The position numbers and the translations under genes are program-made. Under the pieces are notes generated by a model. The model saw only the letters and a program-made list of their open reading frames with translations. It was not told the DNA's origin and did not search any database. A stretch of 56,133 nucleotides of DNA from Paraburkholderia elongata. GTDB taxonomy: Bacteria > Pseudomonadota > Gammaproteobacteria > Burkholderiales > Burkholderiaceae. Where the stretch lies: contig NZ_WOEZ01000109.1 in NCBI RefSeq assembly GCF_013177735.1, forward strand, positions 1 through 56,133. Reading direction: 5' to 3'. The first letter of the stretch is position 1. Each line of letters opens with the position of its first letter. This document shows positions 9,191-18,716 of this stretch, piece after piece.

Positions 9191-9784
9191 TCAGCCGGCT
9201 CCACGCGCGACCGGAATGACCGTTAGCGACCGGATCCCCTGTGCGCCGCGAATCAGCACGCCCTCGATGTCGGCGGTCGCCGAAGGTCCGCTCATCAGCA
9301 CCGCGTAGTTCGCAGCGAAGAATTCGGACCGGTGATAAGCGTGGTGCAGATTACCGACAATGTCGGACGGATCGACCAACGCAACGAGATGCTGCGACAG
9401 ATAGCCAAGCGCATTGACCTGATACTGCATTTCGCTGAGCCAGATCGACCCGGTCTCGGCGACCGCGAACCGCGGCCGCACGATACCGACATCGACATCG
9501 TTCAGTTCGTGTGGGTCACGGACCTCTTCGATGCGTCGCGTACCAGCCACTTCGGGCACGGCCGAGCAGATCACTTTCGCGTCCGGAAAGCGTGCGTGGA
9601 TCTGGGCGTCGAGATCACCGTCCACGGACCTGTCCGCCCAGATTCCCCCCATACCGGCGAACGTTTCCTTGAATTTTTCCAGTGCCGGCGGCAGGCCGGC
9701 GTCGAACATGGGCACGTCGGGTAGCGTGGCCGGCGTGCGCTGCGCGCCGCGCAGACTTGAGAGAATAGCGTTTCGGCTGCTCAT
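9191..9784 (-). CDS. lutC: Lactate utilization protein LutC (LUD domain)
   Basis: This 197-residue LUD-domain subunit belongs to the LutABC iron-sulfur L-lactate oxidation complex. The family hallmarks are visible: VAETGSIWLSE, LVALVDPSDIVGNLHHAY, and a final GPSATADIEGVLIRGAQG stretch. The start at 9784 overlaps the lutB stop in a TCAT arrangement (ATGA on the coding strand), showing translational coupling; the longer open frame to 9862 lies inside lutB. In known systems LutABC oxidises L-lactate to pyruvate and feeds electrons to the respiratory chain. It is the last gene of the operon and converges on the response regulator at 9096. Confidence 0.93.
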   Translation of the reverse strand: MSSRNAILSSLRGAQRTPATLPDVPMFDAGLPPALEKFKETFAGMGGIWADRSVDGDLDAQIHARFPDAKVICSAVPEVAGTRRIEEVRDPHELNDVDVGIVRPRFAVAETGSIWLSEMQYQVNALGYLSQHLVALVDPSDIVGNLHHAYHRSEFFAANYAVLMSGPSATADIEGVLIRGAQGIRSLTVIPVARGAG

Positions 9785-11157
9785 TTTGCTTTCCTGTTTT
9801 TCAGGTACCAGTCGCGGAAGGTTTGCTCGGGCGCGTCCGGCACTTCCCGTTGCTTGCCCCACGCATTGAAGGGGTTGTAGATGAAGGCACGCGGCAACTT
9901 AGCGACGGCGGTGTCCGCAGCCTTGATCGCGGCGCGATACAGCTTCGGCTCGGACAGCACCTTGCCAGCTACCTTCATCGCCTGCGTCTTCACGAACGGC
10001 AGCTCGTGCTTCTCGGCGACGATCTGGCGCCACTTGTAGATCTGTTCGTGGATGTTGATCTTGACCGGGCAGACGTTCGTGCAGCTACCGTTCATCGTCG
10101 AAGCAAACGGCAACGCGCTGTATTTCTTCAGATCGAAGGTCGGATTGATGATCGCGCCGATCGGGCCCGAGTAGACGCCCCCGTAACTCAAACCGCTGCT
10201 GCGCCGATAGACCGGACACGTATTCATGCAGGCGCCGCAGCGGATGCACTTCAGCGAATACCAGAAGTCGTCCATCGCGAGCCGTGCTGAACGGCCGTTG
10301 TCGACCAGCACGAAGTGCATTTCGCCGCCTTTGCGCGGGGCACGGAAATGCGACGTGTACTGCGTGATCGGTGAGCCGAGCGCGCTGCGCGACAGCATGC
10401 GAACGAATACGCCGAGATGCTCGAGTTTCGGAATCACCTTCTCGATGCCGATCGATGCAATGTGCAACGGTGGCACGTTTGCACTGAGATCGGCATTGCC
10501 CTCGTTCGTACATACGGTGATACCACCGGTTTCCGCGACCGCGAAATTGCAGCCGGTCATCCCGGCTTCGGCGTTCAGGATCAGCGGCCGGGTCGCGTCG
10601 CGCTGCGCTTGCGCGAGGTAATGCACGTCGTTGTTGTCCGGATCGGTCCCAAGGGTTTTAGCAAACACTCGGGAGACGTCGGATGCGAGCTTGTGAACCG
10701 CCGGCACGACAATATGTGCGGGGCGCTGGTGATCGAGCTGCTGGATCCGTTCGCCCAGGTCAGTTTCGACGACCGCGATGCCGCGCGGTTCGAGGTACTC
10801 GCGCATTCCGCATTCCTCGGTAAGCATCGACTTGCTCTTGACGAGCGTCTTTGCACCGTGACTATCGAGAATCTCGTGCACGATGCGGTTGTGTTCTTCC
10901 GCATCTTTCGCCCAATGCACGATCACACCGTTCTTCGTCGCGTTGTGCTCGAATTCTTCGAGGTAGTCGGCGAGGTGCGTCAGCGTATGCTCCTTGATCC
11001 CCGATGCCAGCGAGCGCAATTGTTCCCATTCTTCGATGCCGTGCGCGGCCTCGTCGCGCAAGGTCCGCAGAGCCCACAGGCGTTTGTCGTGGAACTCGAT
11101 GTGCTTTTCGTCGGCGATAAATTCGCGCGACGCCTTGACGTGATCGACACGTTTCAT
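9781..11157 (-). CDS. lutB: Lactate utilization iron-sulfur protein LutB
   Basis: The 458-residue central subunit combines an N-terminal LUD domain (NLSADVPP-like NADLSANVPPLHIASIGIEK region, VAETGGITVCTNEGN) with a C-terminal ferredoxin-type domain. Two cysteine clusters, CIRCGACMNTCPVYRR and GSCTNVCPVK, should bind two 4Fe-4S centres. The start at 11157 overlaps the lutA stop by four bases (ATGA). Upstream extension to 11247 lies within lutA and is rejected. Together with LutA and LutC it forms the L-lactate dehydrogenase complex. Confidence 0.93.
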   Translation of the reverse strand: MKRVDHVKASREFIADEKHIEFHDKRLWALRTLRDEAAHGIEEWEQLRSLASGIKEHTLTHLADYLEEFEHNATKNGVIVHWAKDAEEHNRIVHEILDSHGAKTLVKSKSMLTEECGMREYLEPRGIAVVETDLGERIQQLDHQRPAHIVVPAVHKLASDVSRVFAKTLGTDPDNNDVHYLAQAQRDATRPLILNAEAGMTGCNFAVAETGGITVCTNEGNADLSANVPPLHIASIGIEKVIPKLEHLGVFVRMLSRSALGSPITQYTSHFRAPRKGGEMHFVLVDNGRSARLAMDDFWYSLKCIRCGACMNTCPVYRRSSGLSYGGVYSGPIGAIINPTFDLKKYSALPFASTMNGSCTNVCPVKINIHEQIYKWRQIVAEKHELPFVKTQAMKVAGKVLSEPKLYRAAIKAADTAVAKLPRAFIYNPFNAWGKQREVPDAPEQTFRDWYLKNRKAK

Positions 11158-11897
11158 GAGCGGGCTCCATTGAGAATCTGGGCGATATGGATAAACTTCA
11201 GATCGAGGCCAAGCCGTTCCGAGCAGCCTTTCTGGTGCATCAGGCACGACGAATCGGCGGATACGATGTATTCGGCGCCGGCCTGCTTGTGATCGCGCAC
11301 CTTGTCGTAGCCCATCCGTGCAGAGACGGGTTCCTCAGTCACGCAGAACGTGCCGCCGAATCCGCAGCATTCGTCAGGCCGGGCGGGCGTAACGAATTCG
11401 ATTCCCTTGACCTTGTTCAGCAGCGAAAGCGGTTTCGAGAAAAACGGCTCGTTAATCTCTGACATCTTCGCGGTGCGTAGCGATCGCAGCGTTCCGCAAC
11501 TATTATGCAGCCCGACCTTATGCGGAAACTCGGCCCAGGGAAGCGCGTCGACCTTCAACACGTCGTGCAGGAATTCGACCAGCTCGTAAGTGTTGGCTCG
11601 CACCGCGCGACTTTCCGGGGTCTGTTCGATTGCCGTGAAATGATCGCGCACGTGGTGCACGCAGCTGCCGCTCGGCGCAACGATGTAGTCGTAACCGACG
11701 AAATTCTCGACGAACAGCGCTTCCGTGGCAGCGGCGTCTTTCTCGCAACCGCTATTGCCCATGGGTTGTCCGCAGCAGGTCTGTTCGAGCGGAAAGTCGA
11801 CATCGCAACCAAATCGCTCGAGAAGCTCGAGTGTTGCGACGCCGACGTCCGGAAAGAAGGCGTCGATGAAACAGGGAACGAACAAGGCGACTTTCAT
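11154..11897 (-). CDS. lutA: Lactate utilization protein LutA (CCG-domain Fe-S oxidoreductase)
   Basis: A 247-residue protein with two CCG cysteine-rich motifs, TCCGQPMGNSGC near residue 40 and DECCGFGGTFC near 188. These bind the iron-sulfur cluster and define the GlcF/HdrD-like LutA subunit. GGAGA lies about 5 bases before the ATG at 11897. It opens the lutABC set and overlaps lutB by four bases. A small open frame ends 20 bases upstream and may share the transcript. In context with poxB further upstream the region looks devoted to lactate and pyruvate oxidation by quinone-linked enzymes. Confidence 0.93.
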   Translation of the reverse strand: MKVALFVPCFIDAFFPDVGVATLELLERFGCDVDFPLEQTCCGQPMGNSGCEKDAAATEALFVENFVGYDYIVAPSGSCVHHVRDHFTAIEQTPESRAVRANTYELVEFLHDVLKVDALPWAEFPHKVGLHNSCGTLRSLRTAKMSEINEPFFSKPLSLLNKVKGIEFVTPARPDECCGFGGTFCVTEEPVSARMGYDKVRDHKQAGAEYIVSADSSCLMHQKGCSERLGLDLKFIHIAQILNGARS

Positions 11898-11917
11898 GGT
11901 GTCTCCGGCGGCAAGGA

Positions 11918-12163
11918 TTAGTTCCAACGGGACGAACCTGCCGCGAGCGCGGCATGGAACGCATCGAGATGGGCGAGAAGCTGTGGCACCGCGAGTGCGA
12001 GTGCGTTCCAGATCAGGAACGTTTGCTCAGATGACGATGCCGCGGCGGCATTGAGCGTCACTAGCGCGGCGCGAAGCAGCCGGGCAAACCAGCGGGCCGG
12101 CGAGCTTGACGGTGTCGCGCCGCGACGGCGTACGCGGGTTACAACGGAAAGAAGCGGCTGCAT
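11918..12163 (-). CDS. Small hypothetical protein upstream of lutA
   Basis: An 81-residue frame with GAGG about 7 bases before its ATG, ending 20 bases before lutA on the same strand. It is rich in Ala, Leu and Arg, with a C-terminal amphipathic or membrane-like stretch (FLIWNALALAVPQLLAHLDA). I recognise no family. Position and ribosome binding site favour a real small operon member; a chance frame in GC-rich leader DNA remains possible. Confidence 0.45.
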   Translation of the reverse strand: MQPLLSVVTRVRRRGATPSSSPARWFARLLRAALVTLNAAAASSSEQTFLIWNALALAVPQLLAHLDAFHAALAAGSSRWN

Positions 12164-12477
12164 CTCGATACCTCATGGCAAGTTCGTCTTGCAATGAAGT
12201 TTCTCGCTCCCCGATTGCGGACAGGTTGCAAACCGCGCGCCTTGCGCTACATCCGTAATCTGGCTGCCCGGGTCGCATACATGAACGACCGTTCGTTCCG
12301 ACGCGTAACCCGAAGCGCGCACCATACACAGAGCGTCCATGCCGTTCACACGCAGCTTCATTCGGAATTCCTCATAAACTACCTGTTGGGTGATCGAGTG
12401 ACATGGCGGTACGCTCGCCTGGTTGCTTGCATGCCCAATTCCGCGAACACCGGCGCGTTTCGCGCCCCGCGCTAGCG
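12164..12477. other. Intergenic leader between cydB scar and lut operon
   Basis: About 300 bases without a convincing gene. It should carry the promoter for lutABC on the minus strand, but I find no clear -35/-10 pair and no obvious GntR-type palindrome. No lut regulator gene is adjacent. Confidence 0.35.
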
Positions 12478-12838
12478 TCAGTAGTGACCCGAAGTCAGAT
12501 CGACCTTGCCTTTGAATACGCTATAGCTGCAGATCGTGTAGATCAGCATCAAAGGGAATACGAACAGGCCCTCCCCCAGAACATGAAAGCGAGGCTTGCA
12601 TGCGGGCTCGCTGCCTGTGCAACGGTGAGCGAGAAAGGGATCATGTACGGCCAGAACGAGATCGCAAACGTCGCGTACGCACAGATGAACAGCAGCACGA
12701 TCATCAGAAACGGCTGGTTGTCGCGCCTTCGCCTGACACCGGTCAGGGTCCCGCCGATTGCAAAGAGCGCGACCAGCGGCACGATGAAAAGATAAGGACG
12801 GTCGAGCCAGCGGTGCATGATCGCGAGGCTTTCATGCA
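12478..12838 (-). pseudogene. cydB: Cytochrome bd oxidase subunit II (cydB), C-terminal remnant
   Basis: The frame reads SLAIMHRWLDRPYLFIVPLV and continues through FAISFWPYMIPFSLTVAQA to LAFMFWG, the last third of CydB/CioB. A one-base loss near 12580 then shifts the frame. Reading on in the other frame gives EGLFVFPLMLIYTICSYSVF and the normal end, with the stop at 12478. The first two thirds of the subunit are absent, deleted together with the C-terminus of cydA. This cannot make a functional subunit. Confidence 0.85.
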
Positions 12839-13631
12839 GTGCAAACGAGCAGCATGATGAGACCGCACCCCACCATGACCCGGAATGCAAAGAACGGAAT
12901 GACGATCGGCGGACGCTCGCTGCGTGCGAAGTCAGTGAGACCGACCTCCTTCGAATCGAGCGTCATCGACGCAATCAGACTGCCCAGCACCGGCACCGAA
13001 ATCGCATAGTCGTTCTTTTCATGGGCTGAGTCGGGCCACGCAAGCAGGACTTCGGATGCGGGTTGTTCGTCGTGCCAGCGCGCCTCGATCGTCGCAAACT
13101 TGATGGGCTGATAGCGGTGCACATAGTCGCCGACCAGATGTCCGAATAGCAGTTGAACCGGCACGAGGATCGCCGCGAGCAGAAGACCCATGCGCAGCAT
13201 GATGCGTGCTTCGGCGGGACACATCCTGCGCAGCGTGTACCACGCACCGGTCGCGGCCACACAAAACGCTCCAGTAACGTAAGCCGCCAGCAACATATGA
13301 GGAAACCGCACCCAGACGACCGGACTGAAGATGATCTTCAACCAGTCGTCCGGCACGTAGACGCCACCCTGGATGATGTAGCCCACCGGATACTGCATCC
13401 AGTTGTTGTTCACCATGATCCAGAACGCCGAGAGCGTTGTGCCGAGCGCCACCATCGCGGTGGAAAACAGGTAGAAGCCCGGCGGTACGCAGGCCGCCCG
13501 GTGATCAGGTGCAGGGCGTCGAGTACCGTCAGCCACGCCGCCAGTCCGATCGTGAACGATGGGAAGATGATGTGGAACGATACGGTGAAGGCGAATTGCA
13601 GTCGCGACAGCATGAGTGCGGTGGTGTCCAT
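12832..13631 (-). pseudogene. cydA: Cytochrome bd oxidase subunit I (cydA), internally deleted
   Basis: The gene starts normally at 13631 with GGGGAG about 6 bases upstream (MDTTALMLSRLQFAFTVSFH, retaining the first heme-ligand region). After GRPAYR, at about 13485, it jumps in a different frame to VPPGFYLFSTAMVALGTT, so some 85 residues are missing and the frame is shifted. The middle portion, including FPHMLLAAYVTGAF with a second candidate heme histidine, persists to about 12838. There it ends abruptly and joins cydB sequence. It lies 9 bases after poxB, so it was once poxB-cydA-cydB: pyruvate oxidase feeding a quinol oxidase. Confidence 0.88.
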
Positions 13632-13640
13632 CTCACTCCC

Positions 13641-15377
13641 CTAGCGCCACAGGTTGGTTTGCGCGAGATCGATCACCTGGTCCGCTTGTCCGTTCAGGAT
13701 TGCCTTGACCATATAAAGCGAGAACCCTTTTGCCATTTCGAGGTTGACCGCGGGGGGCATCGCCAGCTCCATCCGGTTCACGACCGCGTCGATCAGCACC
13801 GGACCGTCGTGGGCGAACGCCGCGGCAATGCCGGGCTCGACATCGTCTGGCTTTTCAAGGCGGATACCGCGGATTCCGACCGCTTCGGCCATCGCGGCGA
13901 AATTCGGGTTATTCAGCTCAGTGCCGATCGGCACGAACGAGGTGGACTTCTGTTCGAGTTCGATGAAGCCAAGCGCACCGTTGTTGAAGACCACTACTTT
14001 GACCGGCAGCCCCAGTTGCGCAAGGCTCAGGAAATCGCCCATCAACATCGCGAAGCCACCGTCGCCCGACATGGAGATCACCTGGCGGTCGGGAAAGGCA
14101 GCCTGTGCGCCGATCGCCTGCGCCATTGCGTTGGCCATCGAGCCGTGCCAGAACGATCCCATCAGCCGGCGCTTACCGTTCATCGCGAGGTAGCGTGCGC
14201 CCCATACCGTCGGAAGACCAACGTCGCAGGTAAACACGGCGTCTTCCGAAGCGTGGTCGCTGATCGCCTTCGCGACTTGCTGCGGATGGATCAGCGACTT
14301 CCTGGCACCGGCTTGCGCCAGCGCGTCGAGATCCTTGCGCGCCTTCCGGTAATGCTGCTGCGCTTGCGTGAGATGCGCGGCGTCGGTTTTCTCCTGCAGT
14401 TTCGGCATGAGCGCCGTGAGCGTCGCCGTCACGTCGCCGACAATGCCCAGATCGATCGGCGTGCGGCGCCCGAGATTACCAGGGCGAATGTCGATCTGGA
14501 CGATGCGGGTGCCGGTCTTGCGGGGATAGAACTGGCTATACGGAAAGTCCGTTCCCAGCATCAGCAGCAGATCGCAATCGAGCATCGCGTAGTAGCCCGA
14601 TGAGAATCCGATCAGGCCGGTCATGCCCACGTCGTACGGGTTGTCCCATTCAACGTGCTCCTTGCCGCGCAACGCATGGACGATCGGCGCTTTCAGCCGC
14701 TCGGCCAGCGCCACCACTTCATCGTGCGCGCCCGCACAACCCGAACCGCACAGCATGGTCACGCGTCCCTGCCCGTTGAGAATCGCGGCCAGCCGGTCGA
14801 GATCGGCTTCGGCCGGCGTTACGACCGCCTGCGGCGGCAACAGGCCCGCTGGCGAGGGCTGCGGCGCGTCCACCGCCTGCTGCAACGCGACGTCGCCAGG
14901 GATCACGACCACCGCCACGCCGCGCTTGCCGGTCGCCTCGCGGATCGCAATTTCCAGCGTACGCGGCATCTGGTTGGCGCTCGAGATCAGTTCGCAGTAG
15001 TGGCTGCACTCCTTGAACAACGACTCCGGATGGGTTTCCTGAAAGTAGCCGCTGCCGATTTCCCGCGACGGGATATGCGCAGCGATCGCCAGCACCGGAA
15101 CTCCGGAACGATGACAGTCGAACAGGCCATTGATCAGATGAAGGTTGCCCGGGCCGCAACTGCCGGCGCAGACAGTGAGCGAACCCGTCAGGTGCGCTTC
15201 GGCGCCCGCGGCGAACGCGGCCACTTCTTCGTGCCGCACATGGATCCACTCGATCCCTCCGTGGCGGCGGATTGCGTCGGTCAAGCCGTTGAGGCTATCG
15301 CCGACGATGCCGTACACCCGCTTGACGCCTGCTGCCACCAGTACCTCGACAAACTGCTCCGCTACGGTCATTGACAT
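13641..15377 (-). CDS. poxB: Pyruvate:quinone oxidoreductase (pyruvate oxidase) PoxB
   Basis: A 578-residue thiamine-diphosphate flavoenzyme converting pyruvate to acetate and CO2 with electrons passed to quinone. The N-terminal domain has the catalytic Glu segment (VRHEEVAAFAAGAEA). The C-terminal domain has the ThDP/Mg motif beginning GDGGFAMLMGDF and closing at VVFNN. Features such as YGIVGDSLNGLTDAIRR and the GSCGPGNLHLINGL loop favour PoxB over acetolactate synthase. The C-terminus (GFSLYMVKAILNGQADQVID) resembles the membrane-binding tail of PoxB. GGAG lies 7 bases before the ATG. It leads a leftward unit whose next genes, cydAB, are destroyed. Confidence 0.9.
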   Translation of the reverse strand: MSMTVAEQFVEVLVAAGVKRVYGIVGDSLNGLTDAIRRHGGIEWIHVRHEEVAAFAAGAEAHLTGSLTVCAGSCGPGNLHLINGLFDCHRSGVPVLAIAAHIPSREIGSGYFQETHPESLFKECSHYCELISSANQMPRTLEIAIREATGKRGVAVVVIPGDVALQQAVDAPQPSPAGLLPPQAVVTPAEADLDRLAAILNGQGRVTMLCGSGCAGAHDEVVALAERLKAPIVHALRGKEHVEWDNPYDVGMTGLIGFSSGYYAMLDCDLLLMLGTDFPYSQFYPRKTGTRIVQIDIRPGNLGRRTPIDLGIVGDVTATLTALMPKLQEKTDAAHLTQAQQHYRKARKDLDALAQAGARKSLIHPQQVAKAISDHASEDAVFTCDVGLPTVWGARYLAMNGKRRLMGSFWHGSMANAMAQAIGAQAAFPDRQVISMSGDGGFAMLMGDFLSLAQLGLPVKVVVFNNGALGFIELEQKSTSFVPIGTELNNPNFAAMAEAVGIRGIRLEKPDDVEPGIAAAFAHDGPVLIDAVVNRMELAMPPAVNLEMAKGFSLYMVKAILNGQADQVIDLAQTNLWR

Positions 15378-15765
15378 TGCAATTCTCCAGTAAATAAAGA
15401 TTGACTGACGGCCCGGACGTGCCCGTCTCGACGTCAGATCGCAACGGAAGATCGTCGGGTCGTGTTACGAATCCGTCCGGGGACGGTCCAAGACCAGCTT
15501 GTTATGCTTCTATGTCTTTTTTTCTTATAGAGTCGGCCCACAGGCGCACCAGGCATGCCTTCATGCGGCGCGACTGAAATTCAGTTCATCAGTTAGCATA
15601 ACGAATAATCTCAAGTGCCGAAGGTTCATGACTGACAATACCTGTGGTTCTGGTGAAACCCGGAAGAACGCACCAGAACACGTTCCTCGCTTCTCAAATC
15701 AATAAACTGAAATCACCACGTCGCAGACTGCCGGCGTAGCTCCCCGGTCCGGGGCCGATCACACA
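15378..15765. other. Intergenic region between poxB and hybrid kinase gene
   Basis: About 390 bases with no credible gene. The right half is clearly AT-richer, including the run TCTTTTTTTCTTATAG near 15512-15527 read on the plus strand. It must hold the poxB promoter on the minus strand. I see no rho-independent terminator for the upstream kinase gene. Confidence 0.35.
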
Positions 15766-18273
15766 TCATCCGGCCCCTTCGTTGTCCCGCTGCGAAAACG
15801 CACGGCTCATCGCCCACGCAAGATCGGCTTGCCGAAGCGGCTTGCGCAGCACATCGGCGATGCCGGCCGCTTTCGCGTCGCGTTCCAGGGCGACACTGCT
15901 ATACCCACTGGCAAGAATCACCGGAACGTCAGGGCGAGCCGCGCGAATACGTGTGGCCAGTTCGAGTCCCGTGATACCCGGCATGGTCTGATCGGTGATC
16001 ACCGCATCGAAGCGCTGGGGATTCGCGTCGAACGCCTGCCATGCCGCCTCGCTCGAAACGAAACCGACCGGTTCGTAACCAAGCTCCGCAAGCACTTCTT
16101 CGCCGAGCGCAACGAGCGCCTCCTCGTCATCGACGAGCAGCACCGTCTGCCCGCCGCCATGCGGCAACGCCGCTTCGCGTTGGCTGACCGATACGGCCAC
16201 ATCGTCGATCACCGGCAGATAGACCTCGAAATGCGTGCCCTGACCGACGACACTTTGCACGTCCACAGCACCGCTGTATTCCCGCACGATGCCCTCGACG
16301 AGCGAGAGACCCAACCCCGTACCCTCACCGGCTTTGCGCGTGGTGAAGAAAGGATTGAAGATGCGCTCCAGCAGATCGGGCGGGATGCCGACGCCGGTGT
16401 CGTGCACCGTGAGACGCACGAACTCGCCCGAACCGGTCGCGCCATGCGACAGCGAGCGTGGCGTATCGAGGTGCTCCAGCGTCAGTTCGACGCGGAGCGT
16501 GCCGCCGCCCGGCATCGCGTGAACCGCATTGCTGCACAGGTTCATGACGACCTGATGCATATGCGCAGGATCGCCAGCTACGAACGCATCCCGCGCATCG
16601 AGTCGAACCTCGAGTTGAATGGTTTCCGGCAATCGCACCTTCAATAGCTCAATGGTTTCCATGACCACCGGTTGGAGATGAACCGGCACCCGGGTCGTGA
16701 TTCCGCTGCGGCTGAAGGTCAAAATGCGCTCGACGAGCGACCGTGCGCGATCGCCGGCATTCAGCACCTGCTCGATATAGCGCCGCTCCTGCGTGCCCTC
16801 CCCGACAGCATCCAGGGCGCGCTCTCCATAGCCGAGTATCGCGCCGAGGATGTTGTTGAAATCGTGAGCGATGCCGCCTGCGAACGTGCCGAGCGCTTCG
16901 AGTTTCTGTGACTGCCGGAGCTGACTTTCCAGCTGGCGGCGCGCCGCTTCGTCCTCGCGGCGTTGCGTCACATCTTCGACGGTGGCGACGAGCACGTCCT
17001 CGAGTAGCAGCGACGCCCGATCAGACGATTCCGTCGACACTGTGACGCGGGCTATGTTCATGTTGGTCCAGACCACACGGCCGTCGTGATGCCGATAGCG
17101 CTTCTCGAAACGCACACTGTCGTGTTCGCCGCGCAGCAGCTGGTCGATGTGCCGTCGCGTCAGTTCGATGTCGTCGGGATACGTAATATCCACGGCTCTC
17201 AATTCTGCGAGTTCAGCCATCGAATAACCGACCATTCGCTGGAATGCGGGGTTGGCGGCCAGATAGTAATCGTGAGGTCGCAGCAGCAGGATGCCCACCG
17301 GCGCGTTATCGAATACCGCGCGCCAGTGCTGCTGGCTCGACTGCAAGCGCCGGTTGACCTGCCTCAGGGTTCGTAGCTGTCTGACAAGCGCGATCGCGAG
17401 CACCACGACGAACAGCGACAGCGCAGCGGCGCCGACCAGCTCATCGATTGTCGACGTGCGCCACGTCGCGAGTGCAACGGCTTCGTCGCGCGTGGCTTCG
17501 ACCTTAAGCGGAAACCCAGGCACCGGTTTTTGCACCGAAAGGATGCGCTTTGACGGCAGGTCCGCCGGACGGTTCTCTAACACCACGACGGGTGCTCCGT
17601 CCGTGCGCCGCAGGCGGATCGCGGTGCCGGGACCGAGATCGACCTGTTCGTAGAACTTGCGGAAATACTCGTTCTCGATGAGCGCGAGGACGATGCCTCT
17701 GAAGTGCCCCTGTGCATCTTCGAGCCGCCGCGCAACTGCGAACGTCGGTTTTCCGTCTGCGAGGCTCACGATGGGCTCGCTGATCACCTGTGCGTTACCC
17801 GTCGCACGCTGCAGTTGCTGGAAGTACGTGCGGCCCGCGACGTTCACCGGTTTCATCGCTGCGAATGTAGTCGCAACCCGGTTGCCGGCCGCATCGAAAA
17901 TCTCGAGTTGGCGGATTTGCGGCACGCCGTCGATCTCCTGGCGAAGGAACATGCGGACGTCGTCGGTCGATGTCTGCGTGCGTCTCGGGTCGAGTGCCCA
18001 CACGGACGTGCGGCCCAGAATGAATTCGACACCCTGCAGCGAACGAGCAGCCTGCTCCGCGAGCGCGCTCACGAGACTCGACAGCTCGCGATCGTTGTAC
18101 TCGAGCGTGAGCCGGCGGGACCGCATGATGTCGGCCGCCGCGCCGATCCACAGCAAGACGATCAGCAGACCGCCACCAAGCGCGATGAGCCAGTATCTGG
18201 TGGGCCACGCGAAGCTGCGTCTCACCCGTTCCGTATCGATCATGTCGAATCTCTTCACTGAGGGTTCAGTCAT
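15766..18273 (-). CDS. Membrane hybrid histidine kinase with PAS and C-terminal receiver
   Basis: About 835 residues. Order of parts: membrane helix (YWLIALGGGLLIVLLWIGAA), a large periplasmic sensor of about 260 residues resembling the dCache type, a second helix (ELVGAAALSLFVVVLAIALV), and a PAS domain (FDNAPVGILLLRPHDYYLAA). A HisKA box follows with FAGGIAHDFNNILGAILGYG, then the HATPase N, G1 and G2 boxes (LCSNAVHAMPGGGTL, GTGLGLSLVEG), and a receiver with Asp in AVITDQTMPGITG. ATG 18273 overlaps the stop of the receiver-only gene by 8 bases (ATGACTGA); ATG 18243 is an alternative. The pair forms one operon, probably a branched phosphorelay. Confidence 0.88.
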   Translation of the reverse strand: MTEPSVKRFDMIDTERVRRSFAWPTRYWLIALGGGLLIVLLWIGAAADIMRSRRLTLEYNDRELSSLVSALAEQAARSLQGVEFILGRTSVWALDPRRTQTSTDDVRMFLRQEIDGVPQIRQLEIFDAAGNRVATTFAAMKPVNVAGRTYFQQLQRATGNAQVISEPIVSLADGKPTFAVARRLEDAQGHFRGIVLALIENEYFRKFYEQVDLGPGTAIRLRRTDGAPVVVLENRPADLPSKRILSVQKPVPGFPLKVEATRDEAVALATWRTSTIDELVGAAALSLFVVVLAIALVRQLRTLRQVNRRLQSSQQHWRAVFDNAPVGILLLRPHDYYLAANPAFQRMVGYSMAELAELRAVDITYPDDIELTRRHIDQLLRGEHDSVRFEKRYRHHDGRVVWTNMNIARVTVSTESSDRASLLLEDVLVATVEDVTQRREDEAARRQLESQLRQSQKLEALGTFAGGIAHDFNNILGAILGYGERALDAVGEGTQERRYIEQVLNAGDRARSLVERILTFSRSGITTRVPVHLQPVVMETIELLKVRLPETIQLEVRLDARDAFVAGDPAHMHQVVMNLCSNAVHAMPGGGTLRVELTLEHLDTPRSLSHGATGSGEFVRLTVHDTGVGIPPDLLERIFNPFFTTRKAGEGTGLGLSLVEGIVREYSGAVDVQSVVGQGTHFEVYLPVIDDVAVSVSQREAALPHGGGQTVLLVDDEEALVALGEEVLAELGYEPVGFVSSEAAWQAFDANPQRFDAVITDQTMPGITGLELATRIRAARPDVPVILASGYSSVALERDAKAAGIADVLRKPLRQADLAWAMSRAFSQRDNEGAG

Positions 18274-18652
18274 TCGAAAGCGGCTCGAGCAACGCCTTGA
18301 CTGAAGCGACGAGGTCGTTACAATCGAACGGCTTTGCGAGCGCACGGTCCACGCCGAGCTGCCGGATCACCGCGTCGGCCGTTGCTGCACCGGCCCCGAA
18401 GTAGCCCGAAATCGCGACGATCAACGCCGCCGGAAAGCGCACACGCAACGCGTCGATGGTCTTCATCGAACTGTGTCTGGGCTCGTTCAGATCTACGACG
18501 ATGACCTTCGCGGAGACCGTTTCGTGAAGGTGTTGCGCGCGTTGTCCCGTGCACTCGCAGACGCGATATCCGGCGTCCCGCAGCGACAGTGCAACCAGGT
18601 CGCGCATGAACGGATCGTCTTCGATGATGAGAATATCTGTTTTGGTTTCCAT
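18266..18652 (-). CDS. Single-domain response regulator (receiver only)
   Basis: A 128-residue CheY-like receiver starting METKTDILIIEDDPFMRDLV. The acidic pair is present, the phospho-acceptor Asp lies in IVVDLNEPR, a Ser follows strand four (VAISGY), and the conserved Lys lies in ALAKPFD. It lacks an output domain, so it should act through protein contacts or as a phosphate intermediate for the hybrid kinase encoded downstream, whose start it overlaps by 8 bases. The longer frame to 18733 reads into promoter sequence and is rejected. Copy A of the shared upstream element ends 65 bases before its start. Confidence 0.85.
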   Translation of the reverse strand: METKTDILIIEDDPFMRDLVALSLRDAGYRVCECTGQRAQHLHETVSAKVIVVDLNEPRHSSMKTIDALRVRFPAALIVAISGYFGAGAATADAVIRQLGVDRALAKPFDCNDLVASVKALLEPLSND

Positions 18653-18716
18653 AGTCCAAATACCGCTTTTCAACGCATTACCAAGGGTCCGGGGGAGTCT
18701 GCCGCAGGCACCCCTT

